Under the pieces are notes generated by a model. It made no database searches, had not been told where the DNA came from, and worked only from the letters and a program-made list of their open reading frames with translations. A program made the position numbers and the translations under genes. Shown one piece after another: positions 1 to 5,534 of a stretch of 7,931 nucleotides of DNA. The stretch comes from JBJHBY01 sp050485745. GTDB lineage: Bacteria > Pseudomonadota > Gammaproteobacteria > Pseudomonadales > CAMLJR01. The stretch lies in NCBI GenBank assembly GCA_050485745.1, contig JBJHBY010000167.1:1-7931 (forward strand), in the 5' to 3' direction. Every line of letters begins with the position of its first letter. The stretch's first letter is position 1.

Positions 1-1
1 C

Positions 2-253
2 ACCGAGACCCTGAGCATTCGTGATCGTCGGCTGGTGCTTCTCGGTGCTATCGGTGCCCAGGGTGAGGATATGACGTTCACCATTCAGGCCCGTTCTGCC
101 TACAAGCGCGGCGAACTGGACGAAGCCCAGCTCAAGGAAGTCGTGCTGCTTCTCACCCAGTACGTCGGTTATCCGAGAGCCTCCAAGATGCGACTGGCCT
201 TGCAGGCCATGCTTGACCAGATGGCGGCTGCAGGTAACCAGGCAGATCGGTAA
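2..253 (+). CDS. Carboxymuconolactone decarboxylase (CMD/AhpD-like) family protein, C-terminal part
   Basis: This is the last 83 codons of a gene that starts before the window; the frame is open from base 2 to the TAA at 251-253. The visible part has the helical pattern of the CMD family: a segment with Ser-Ile-Arg-Asp-Arg-Arg-Leu-Val-Leu-Leu, a helix carrying GELDEAQLKEVVLLL, then a Tyr-Val-Gly-Tyr-Pro-Arg-Ala turn, which matches the common family motif ending in Y-x-G-[FY]-P-x-A. Family members include gamma-carboxymuconolactone decarboxylase of the beta-ketoadipate pathway and many oxidoreductase-like proteins of unknown substrate. No CxxC motif, as in AhpD peroxidase partners, is visible here, but the N-terminal half is missing. 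An aldehyde dehydrogenase follows 98 bp downstream on the same strand, so shared transcription and a role in the same catabolic route are likely. An in-frame GTG at 35 is too far into the domain to be a credible start. Confidence 0.8.
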   Translation, partial: TETLSIRDRRLVLLGAIGAQGEDMTFTIQARSAYKRGELDEAQLKEVVLLLTQYVGYPRASKMRLALQAMLDQMAAAGNQADR

Positions 254-337
254 CACCCGGCCGGGCAGCGTGGAGTTGGCTGCGACGTTTCAGGTAAGCG
301 GCGACATCATCGAACTTGTCATCAAGGGCTCGTATTC

Positions 338-343
338 AAGGAG
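338..343 (+). promoter_or_regulatory. Ribosome binding site of the aldehyde dehydrogenase
   Basis: AAGGAG lies 8 nt before the ATG at 352. It decides the start: the same frame can be extended upstream to a TTG at 316, but that codon has no Shine-Dalgarno sequence, and the added residues lie before the family's usual N-terminus. Confidence 0.75.
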
Positions 344-351
344 TACACGCG

Positions 352-1818
352 ATGAATGACTGTCTGATAGAGACTCGCCTGCTGATCAACGGCGAACTGC
401 GGGAAGCCCAGGACGGGAGGACGTTTCCGAATATCAATCCCGCGACCGAAGCCGTTATCGGGTTCGCGGCTGATGCCGATGCCAGTGACATGAATGCCGC
501 TATCGCTGCTGCGCGCACGGCATTCGATGAGGGCCGTTGGTCTTCGGATCCGGCATTTCGCGCCAGGTGCCTGCGTCAACTCCATGCCGCACTGCAGAAA
601 CACGCGACCGCCATCCGCGCAACCCTGCGCGCGGAGGTCGGCGCCTGCGAGGTCTCACTGGCATCGGCGATGTTCGACATGGCGCTCGGCATACTTCCCT
701 ACTCCGCCCACCTGGCCGAGACCTTCCAGTGGGAGACGACGCTCGATACCGGTGAGCAGTGGGGGCTCCCGTCCAAACGTACGCTGATTCGGGAACCTGC
801 CGGTGTTGCCGCATGCATCACACCGTGGAATGTGCCGATGCAGGTGAACCTGGCCAAGATTGGCCCGGCACTGGCCGCGGGCTGTACCGTGATCCTGAAG
901 CCCGCGCCCGATACGCCCTGGAGTGGCCTGCTGCTGGGCAAACTGATCGCGGAAGAAACCGATATCCCGGCCGGCGTGGTCAACGTCGTCACCACGTCAG
1001 ATAACAAGGTGGCGCAAATACTCGCCGAAGACGCCCGGGTAGATGTCGTCAGCTTTACCGGCTCCACCGAGGTCGGTCGCCTGCTGATGTCGCTCGGTGG
1101 CCAGACCATCAAGCGCGTGTTCCTCGAGCTGGGCGGCAAATCCTCCTATATCGTGTGCGACGATGCGGACCTGGACACCCACGCCATGATGTGCGGCTTT
1201 CAGGCAACGGTCCAGGCAGGCCAGGGTTGCTCGATCAACACGCGGCTGCTGGTACAGAGGCCGGTGTACGAACAGATGGTGGAAAAGATTCTCGACTTTT
1301 ATCGCTCGATCCGCTTCGGTGACCCCGGCAACACGGAGAACCACATGGGCCCGCTGATCAATGCCAGACAGCGTGACCGTGTTCTGGCTTATATCGAGAA
1401 AGGCAAGCAGGAAGGAGCGAAGCTGTTGATTGGCGGTGGTCGCCCCGCGCACCTCGACAAGGGTTACTTCGTCGAGCCCACCGTGTTCGTCGATGTTGAT
1501 CCTGACGCCACGATCGCGAAAGAAGAGATTTTTGGCCCGGTGCTCTGCATCATTCCGTTTGATACCGATGAAGAGGCGATCAACATCTCCAACAATACCA
1601 TCTATGGCCTGGCGGGCACCGTTGCAACCCGGGACATCGATCGCGCCCACCGGATCGCACGACGCATACGCTCCGGTGTGTTCAATATCAATGGCGGCAT
1701 CTACTACAACCCCTCAGTCCCTTTCGGAGGTTACAAGCAGAGCGGAATTGGCCGCGAAATGGGCGAGCTCGGCTTCGAGGAGTACACCGAGGTCAAGGTC
1801 GTGTGTGAGGATCTGTAA
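352..1818 (+). CDS. NAD(P)-dependent aldehyde dehydrogenase
   Basis: A complete 488-residue member of the aldehyde dehydrogenase superfamily, which oxidises an aldehyde to a carboxylate with NAD(P)+ in the cytoplasm. The length is normal for the family. All key residues are visible and sit at a near-constant offset from the ALDH2 numbering: Asn160 in TPWN, which stabilises the thiohemiacetal; Lys183 in ILKPAP, which binds cofactor; the FTGSTEVG Rossmann turn at 235-242; the general base Glu259 in LELGGKS; the nucleophile Cys293 in GQGCS; and Glu392 in EEIFGP. The start is the ATG with AAGGAG 8 nt upstream. It follows a CMD-family gene on the same strand and ends 83 bp before a convergent gene, with an inverted repeat between them. 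The substrate cannot be read from the sequence; the pairing with a CMD-family protein suggests catabolism of an aromatic, terpenoid or alicyclic compound (inference). Confidence 0.95.
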   Translation: MNDCLIETRLLINGELREAQDGRTFPNINPATEAVIGFAADADASDMNAAIAAARTAFDEGRWSSDPAFRARCLRQLHAALQKHATAIRATLRAEVGACEVSLASAMFDMALGILPYSAHLAETFQWETTLDTGEQWGLPSKRTLIREPAGVAACITPWNVPMQVNLAKIGPALAAGCTVILKPAPDTPWSGLLLGKLIAEETDIPAGVVNVVTTSDNKVAQILAEDARVDVVSFTGSTEVGRLLMSLGGQTIKRVFLELGGKSSYIVCDDADLDTHAMMCGFQATVQAGQGCSINTRLLVQRPVYEQMVEKILDFYRSIRFGDPGNTENHMGPLINARQRDRVLAYIEKGKQEGAKLLIGGGRPAHLDKGYFVEPTVFVDVDPDATIAKEEIFGPVLCIIPFDTDEEAINISNNTIYGLAGTVATRDIDRAHRIARRIRSGVFNINGGIYYNPSVPFGGYKQSGIGREMGELGFEEYTEVKVVCEDL

Positions 1819-1835
1819 CGACCTGCCCGGTCACG

Positions 1836-1887
1836 AGCCCTTGAAAGACCAGCCATTCCGAGCAATAGCGCCAGTCTTTCAAGGGCT
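1836..1887. terminator. Perfect 14-bp inverted repeat between convergent genes, possible bidirectional terminator
   Basis: AGCCCTTGAAAGAC (1836-1849) is repeated exactly as its reverse complement at 1874-1887, with a 24-nt loop. Two more outer pairs are possible: G1835-T1888 (wobble) and C1834-G1889. It lies between the stop codons of two convergent genes, 17 bp after one and 14 bp from the other, which is where a shared terminator would sit. There is no T-run on either strand after the stem, so it is not a classic intrinsic terminator. It could instead be an RNA-stabilising hairpin, a protein-binding dyad or a remnant of a mobile element end. Confidence 0.45.
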
Positions 1888-1901
1888 TGCGCAGAAAACT
1901 C

Positions 1902-2369
1902 TCAGCCCTGCCCGTGCCGTGCACCCTCTGCCTCGACCTTGCCGCCATACAGCAGCGGCGTGGAGACCGCATACGGCACCACCGTGACGATGACGCGCTC
2001 CGCGCCGGGCTCGTCGAGGTCGAAGTCCTTGCCGGTCTGGCGCTTGTACATGCGCTTGTTGAGCTCTCCGCCCGGATCATCCTGAAGCTCGGCCACGCCG
2101 CGGATCTCGATGTAGCGGGTGATGTTCTTCGGGTCGACGATGCACACCGCGATACGCGGATCATTGAGCATATTGCGGTACTTCACGCGGCCCTTGAGGG
2201 TGCTGAAGCGCAGGGTCTCGCCGTCCCAGTCGAAGCCCATAGGGTTATTGGAGATCAGGCCGTCCTTGTGACGGATCGTGCTGAGCATGGCCACGATCGC
2301 CGTCTCCATGATCGGCTTGTGGCTGTCGGGAATCGCGGTCTTCAGGGAAAGGCGTTCTGGCTGGGTCAT
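1902..2369 (-). CDS. PPOX-class (pyridoxamine 5'-phosphate oxidase-like, Rv1155/F420-type) split-barrel oxidoreductase
   Basis: A 155-residue protein of the FMN/F420-binding split beta-barrel fold. The order of elements is typical: an N-terminal helix with HKPIMETAIVAMLSTIR, a strand pair with DGLISNNPMGFDWDGETL, the cofactor-phosphate segment FSTLKGRVKYRNMLNDPR, where the Lys and Arg residues normally contact cofactor phosphate, then CIVDPKNITRYIEIRGVAEL and a C-terminal strand ERVIVTVVPYAV. Members of this group bind F420 in actinobacteria and FMN, F420 or heme elsewhere, so the cofactor is not settled. I place the start at the ATG giving MTQPERL because the protein then begins close to the domain. 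No good Shine-Dalgarno sequence precedes it, and the frame stays open upstream to about 2564 with low-complexity sequence, so the start is uncertain. It is convergent with the aldehyde dehydrogenase gene. Confidence 0.82.
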   Translation of the reverse strand: MTQPERLSLKTAIPDSHKPIMETAIVAMLSTIRHKDGLISNNPMGFDWDGETLRFSTLKGRVKYRNMLNDPRIAVCIVDPKNITRYIEIRGVAELQDDPGGELNKRMYKRQTGKDFDLDEPGAERVIVTVVPYAVSTPLLYGGKVEAEGARHGQG

Positions 2370-2764
2370 GATTGGATCCACTGCTGGTTGTCGAGGGCCG
2401 GTCTGGGTCATTCCGGCGGGAGACCCGGCGCCGCGACCATGGGCACGCGCCGGGCCGGAACCTTCCCCTGTATTAAAACATATCTTTAGCAATGCTTCCT
2501 CCAACGGAAGGAGGTACCCTCCGACCCACTGCGTGCCCAGCCGTCGATGCGCTCGCGGTGCCACCGGAGCTGGCGGGATGCAATGATGGCACTGTTGAAC
2601 CCGGTGATGGCTCTGTTGATCACGCCGCTGGTACGCCCACTGACGTTTACGCGACTGCTACTGACCTACGCAATACCTGTCGCGCCCGTGGATGAATAGT
2701 AAACGGCCGACAGCTGTGACCGATCAGTATCGCGGGCGAGAATACAGGCCGGAGAACGGGCAGA
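2370..2764. other. 395-bp region without an intact gene
   Basis: The stretch lies between the start side of one minus-strand gene and the stop of the minus-strand P450 gene. It holds a short AT-rich island (about 2471-2490) that could carry the promoter of the leftward PPOX gene, although I see no convincing -35/-10 pair. There are overlapping short inverted repeats around 2495-2516 (CTTCC/GGAAG and CCTCC/GGAGG) and a degenerate plus-strand coding remnant, listed separately. No T-rich terminator follows the P450 stop codon. Confidence 0.5.
2586..2699 (+). pseudogene. Short hydrophobic ORF, probable remnant of a larger gene
   Basis: A 37-codon plus-strand frame, open back to 2490 without a better start, encodes a hydrophobic segment with TPLVRP, TFTRLLLTYAIPVAP and then an abrupt VDE and TAG. 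The pattern 'TPL-x-RP ... RLLLTY-x-IP-x-x-P' looks like a conserved internal segment of a larger bacterial protein that I recall from hypothetical and methyltransferase-like proteins, with the continuation lost. I cannot confirm the family. No Shine-Dalgarno sequence stands before the ATG codons at 2583 and 2586. It may simply be a chance frame in a GC-rich gap. Confidence 0.25.
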
Positions 2765-4006
2765 TCAGTCCCACTCCAGCTCAAGGCGATTGATGCCTCG
2801 GGTCGGCAAGCTTGGAAAATACTCGATGTCCTGTCCGGGCACCAGGCGGAGGCCGGGCAGTCGCTTCGACAGCTCTTCAAGGGTGATCCGCAGCTCCATT
2901 CGCGCCAGATCCGCGCCCGGGCAGAAGTGAATTCCCTGAGTGAAGGTCAAAGGCTTGATCCTGTTTGGGCGCACCGGGCAAAACGCTTCCGGATCATCGA
3001 ATTTATCCTCATCGCGGTTGCCTGAGCCCAGCGCCATGAAAATCATGTCTCCTTTTTTCAGCGTCTTGTCGTGAACGGTGGTGTCCTTGGTAACAAAGCG
3101 GTACCAGCCCAATGCCGCCGGATCGTAGCGGATGATTTCCTCGGCCACTTCCGGGATATGCTGTGGATGATCGATCACATACTGCCATCGCTCCGGCTGC
3201 CGCAACAGCTGCCACATCATGCTGGTGAGCTGCGCCATGGTGGTGCCGTGCCCGGCACCGATCAGGCTAAGCGTGAACATCAGAATCAGTTCGTCGTCGG
3301 AGAAACTGGAATCGCCGGTGTCGGCCGCATGCAGCACCTCGGTCATCAGATCATCCCGGGGATTGCGGCGTCGCTCCTGCATCTTGCCCCGGATGTAATC
3401 CTGGAAGCTGACTGCGTCGCGTGCGCATACCTCCTGTTCGTCATCGCTCATGGGCGTCAGCCACATCCGGAATGTCTGGTCGCTCCATAGCTTGAGACGA
3501 GCCATATCCTCTTCGGTTTCGTCGAAGCCGATGACACGGAATACCGTGAGGATGGGCAGAGGATATGCAAGGGATTGCACGAATTCACAAGGGCTGCCGT
3601 GTGCAATCATGCCATCGATGCACTGGGTGACGATGTCCCGAACAATCGGTTCCATTTTGCGGAACCTGGCCGGATACAGAATCGAGCGCAGGAACAGCCT
3701 GTTGCGCCTGTGCTCCTCACCCTCGGTATTCTGGGTATGCTTGACCTTGCGCCAATCTACCCCTTTCGCCAATACCGCGCTGGCCTTGGGACCGTAGTCA
3801 TGATTGAGCCCGCTCAACACCCCCTCGGTGGTAAAATACTCCTTGTCGAGCAATACATTGCGGATATCGTCATAGCGCGTAAGCACCCAGCAATGGTATC
3901 GCTCGGAGTAGAACACCGGCTCCTTTTTCCGAGCCTCCTTCAGAAACCCGTAGACATCGTCAAACGAGGCTCCCACGGGCTTGAATCCGGCACCAAAGTT
4001 CATCAT
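2765..4006 (-). CDS. Cytochrome P450 monooxygenase
   Basis: A soluble bacterial class P450 of 413 residues. It uses heme, O2 and electrons from a ferredoxin/reductase to hydroxylate an organic substrate; no redox partner gene is in the window. Visible landmarks: the B-region motif PVFYSERYHCWVLTRYDDI near the N-terminus; the C-helix HRRNR; the I-helix AGHGTT at 251-256; the ExxR motif E290-I-I-R293; and the heme loop FTQGIHFCPGAD with the cysteine ligand Cys362. The I-helix is odd: the acidic residue before the conserved Thr is Gly254 (codon GGC), where most P450s have Asp or Glu. The start is one of two tandem ATG codons (4006 or 4003) with GGGGA just upstream; a GTG at 4075 would add 23 residues but has no Shine-Dalgarno sequence. 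It lies on the same strand as the PhyH-like gene and 206 bp downstream of it, so co-transcription is possible but not shown. Confidence 0.95.
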   Translation of the reverse strand: MMNFGAGFKPVGASFDDVYGFLKEARKKEPVFYSERYHCWVLTRYDDIRNVLLDKEYFTTEGVLSGLNHDYGPKASAVLAKGVDWRKVKHTQNTEGEEHRRNRLFLRSILYPARFRKMEPIVRDIVTQCIDGMIAHGSPCEFVQSLAYPLPILTVFRVIGFDETEEDMARLKLWSDQTFRMWLTPMSDDEQEVCARDAVSFQDYIRGKMQERRRNPRDDLMTEVLHAADTGDSSFSDDELILMFTLSLIGAGHGTTMAQLTSMMWQLLRQPERWQYVIDHPQHIPEVAEEIIRYDPAALGWYRFVTKDTTVHDKTLKKGDMIFMALGSGNRDEDKFDDPEAFCPVRPNRIKPLTFTQGIHFCPGADLARMELRITLEELSKRLPGLRLVPGQDIEYFPSLPTRGINRLELEWD

Positions 4007-4118
4007 CTTCCCCACCCGATTTATTGCTTTATATTGCAGGTCCTTGATCAGCTCCGAACAGAAGCCCGTGACCACCAGCTTCTGAAGCTGATTTCTACGC
4101 TAAATCGATGTGGAACTC

Positions 4119-4138
4119 ACAATATACTCGCGTATTGT
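4119..4138. promoter_or_regulatory. Dyad ACAATA-N8-TATTGT upstream of the P450
   Basis: Two perfect 6-bp arms, 4119-4124 and 4133-4138, sit about 113 bp upstream of the P450 start. An alternative register (ATAC-TCGC-GTAT) lies inside it. AT-rich dyads of this size in front of a gene are often operators, but no family-specific consensus is recognised. Confidence 0.25.
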
Positions 4139-4160
4139 CGTAGCGAATCGCCGGTGTCCA

Positions 4161-4189
4161 GCCGCGCCAGTGCGAAGAACCAGCGCGGC
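4161..4189 (-). terminator. GC-rich hairpin after the PhyH-like gene
   Basis: GCCGCGC (4161-4167) pairs perfectly with GCGCGGC (4183-4189) across a 15-nt loop, starting 23 bp past the stop codon of the leftward PhyH-like gene. No T-run follows, so it would be a weak or factor-dependent stop, or only a partial barrier to transcription into the P450. Confidence 0.25.
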
Positions 4190-4212
4190 ATGTACTCAGC
4201 CTGACTCCAGGG

Positions 4213-5103
4213 CTAAAAGCGTGGGTTGGCTACACGCAATCCGGGGTTCAGAACCTTACCACTAACACTGACGACACCCCAATTATCCAGCGGTAACCCA
4301 TATGGATCGTGCCTCAACCCACCATATATATCGACATCAGAACGCACGTAACGAAAGCCCACACCGACCCTGACGTTCGGACTCAGGTTATTCCCGGATC
4401 GATGAACAATTCGGTTGTCGAACAGAAGACCTTCTCCCGGCGAAAGACTGAACATGACGCTCTCGTCATTTGGCGGACTTACATCGAGCTTGTAATCACT
4501 CTTGCCAAGCCCTTCTCCCGGAGCACACTTCCTGAAACCAAAAGGTCCTTTCAAGTGGGAGCCTTTCCAATATTGCACCGCCCCATTTTCTGGAATTGAT
4601 TTCGTAAGAGCCACCCATATGGTAATCGCGATAGGGATATTCCAATAGTAGTCCCTATAGCGTTCTTCTTTTCTTTTTCTTCGACCAATAGAGTGCACTC
4701 CTGATGGCCCGGTAAAATTGGTCCCTTGGTGCCAATCGAGATACTCAAAACGAACATCGTAAGCCCCTTGCGAGGAATCCTCTTTTGGTCGTTCTGATGC
4801 GCGGGATGGAATTGACGGGATTTTCCTGAAGCAATCAGACCGGAAAAGAACAACATCGTCACCCAGGATTTTTCTGACCCGACCCACTATGTTTTCGGAT
4901 ACTCCAAGATCATACAGAGATTGGACATGAAGATGCCGATCACGATTTGTCCTAACGCCGTATATTGGCGATATATCATCATTTATGATTGATATTTCAG
5001 ATAATATACTTTTTGCCTCTGTCTCTGATACCACTTTGATCGGCCCTGAAACACCATTTTTTTCGTACTCATTCTGTAGCTCATCCATGAGCATCTTCAT
5101 CAT
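4213..5103 (-). CDS. PhyH-like Fe(II)/2-oxoglutarate enzyme with an HxG metal motif, candidate non-heme iron halogenase
   Basis: A 296-residue protein of the phytanoyl-CoA dioxygenase (PhyH) superfamily, which activates O2 at a non-heme iron with 2-oxoglutarate. The first metal motif reads L122-D-W-H125-Q-G127: the usual second ligand, Asp of His-x-Asp, is glycine (codon GGG). The rest is well kept: strand IAITIWVALT (158-167), NGAVQYWKGSHLKGP (173-187), GEGLLFDNRIVH with distal His234, then S236-G-N-N-L-S-P-N-V-R245, where the Arg binds the 2-oxoglutarate carboxylate, and GVGFRYV. Loss of the carboxylate with the His pair kept is known in Fe/2-oxoglutarate halogenases, so halogenation is the leading idea; a different radical reaction or an inactive protein remains possible. 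A basic loop (140-150) follows the metal motif. Several ATG codons start the frame; AGGA lies 4 nt before the first and 7 nt before the second. The PPOX gene ends 20 bp upstream on the same strand. The gene is AT-rich (17 G/C of 60 at 4981-5040). Confidence 0.85.
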   Translation of the reverse strand: MMKMLMDELQNEYEKNGVSGPIKVVSETEAKSILSEISIINDDISPIYGVRTNRDRHLHVQSLYDLGVSENIVGRVRKILGDDVVLFRSDCFRKIPSIPSRASERPKEDSSQGAYDVRFEYLDWHQGTNFTGPSGVHSIGRRKRKEERYRDYYWNIPIAITIWVALTKSIPENGAVQYWKGSHLKGPFGFRKCAPGEGLGKSDYKLDVSPPNDESVMFSLSPGEGLLFDNRIVHRSGNNLSPNVRVGVGFRYVRSDVDIYGGLRHDPYGLPLDNWGVVSVSGKVLNPGLRVANPRF

Positions 5104-5107
5104 GCTT

Positions 5108-5111
5108 TCCT
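5108..5111 (-). promoter_or_regulatory. Ribosome binding site of the PhyH-like gene
   Basis: AGGA (minus strand) precedes the tandem ATG ATG by 4 and 7 nt. It lies in the 20-bp gap after the PPOX stop codon, which supports translation of both genes from one message. By spacing, the second ATG may be the real start. Confidence 0.5.
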
Positions 5112-5123
5112 CACTAGTGTCTT

Positions 5124-5534
5124 CTATAGGTCAACGCGGTGAAGTCTGAGTTTGACGGGTTTTATTCCGATGGCCACCCGATTCGGGTAATGTCTGGCCG
5201 GAAACGGCTTTCCAAGATATTTCCAGGAAATCCGATCGCAGACCTTCATGTTATCGTCATCCACCACCTCCTCTACGACACCCTTGACCAATAGCTGTTT
5301 TAGCGGATTCAGTTTATCCAGAATGGATATAGCCACCCTGGAACCCTCCGAAAGTGATTTTCCTTTTCTGGTTCCTCTTGTTGTTGCCAACCAGATTACG
5401 GTGCCATCAAAGTCATACCAGACCGCCGCCACCAACGGATCGCCACTTCGATCCACGAAAGCAACTTGGGCCAGATTGTCGGAAACCAGCATAGCTCTTT
5501 GCTCATCTTTAAGATCAGTAATGGGAACCTCCAC
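5124..5534 (-). CDS. Small PPOX-class (PNPOx-like split-barrel) flavin/F420-type protein
   Basis: A 136-residue split beta-barrel protein. It shows the N-terminal helix DLKDEQRAMLVSDNLAQVAF, the strand pair SGDPLVAAVWYDFDGTVIWLAT, the phosphate-contact segment TTRGTRKGKSLSEGSRVAISI, and the LLVKGVVEEVVDD strand. This matches the family annotated as PPOX-class or TIGR03618-like, and the RGxxKxK region is where cofactor phosphate is usually bound. It is a distant paralogue of the GC-rich PPOX gene at 1902-2369. It is probably the first gene of a two-gene unit with the PhyH-like enzyme and could supply or recycle a reduced cofactor or act on its product (inference). The start is unclear: the frame offers GTG at 5534, an ATT at 5522 preceded by a perfect GGAGG with 5-nt spacing, and an ATG at 5492 that would cut into the first helix. 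An in-frame ATG at 5543 is followed directly by TAG. Confidence 0.8.
   Translation of the reverse strand: MEVPITDLKDEQRAMLVSDNLAQVAFVDRSGDPLVAAVWYDFDGTVIWLATTRGTRKGKSLSEGSRVAISILDKLNPLKQLLVKGVVEEVVDDDNMKVCDRISWKYLGKPFPARHYPNRVAIGIKPVKLRLHRVDL
5528..5532 (-). promoter_or_regulatory. GGAGG Shine-Dalgarno core inside the annotated PPOX start region
   Basis: A perfect GGAGG on the minus strand overlaps the GTG start candidate and stands 5 nt before an in-frame ATT (5520-5522). If it acts as the ribosome binding site, translation begins at ATT, a rare start codon, or the site is coincidental and the GTG is used without a Shine-Dalgarno sequence. Confidence 0.35.

Noticed and set aside
256..265. 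CCCGGCCGGG palindrome after the CMD-family stop codon
   Set aside because: Short, with no loop or T-run; likely chance in GC-rich DNA.
316..351. TTG start extending the aldehyde dehydrogenase by 12 residues
   Set aside because: No Shine-Dalgarno sequence before the TTG; the ATG at 352 has AAGGAG at 8 nt.
997..1650. A 217-residue minus-strand open frame inside the aldehyde dehydrogenase gene
   Set aside because: Antisense to a gene with every catalytic residue in place; no family pattern in the translation.
2370..2564. N-terminal extension of the first PPOX gene to a start near 2564
   Set aside because: The added sequence is Gly/Ala/Arg/Pro-rich and lies outside the domain; the ATG at 2369 starts close to the fold.
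3575..4204. A 209-residue plus-strand open frame opposite the P450 N-terminal half
   Set aside because: Shadow of the P450 gene; no domain pattern.
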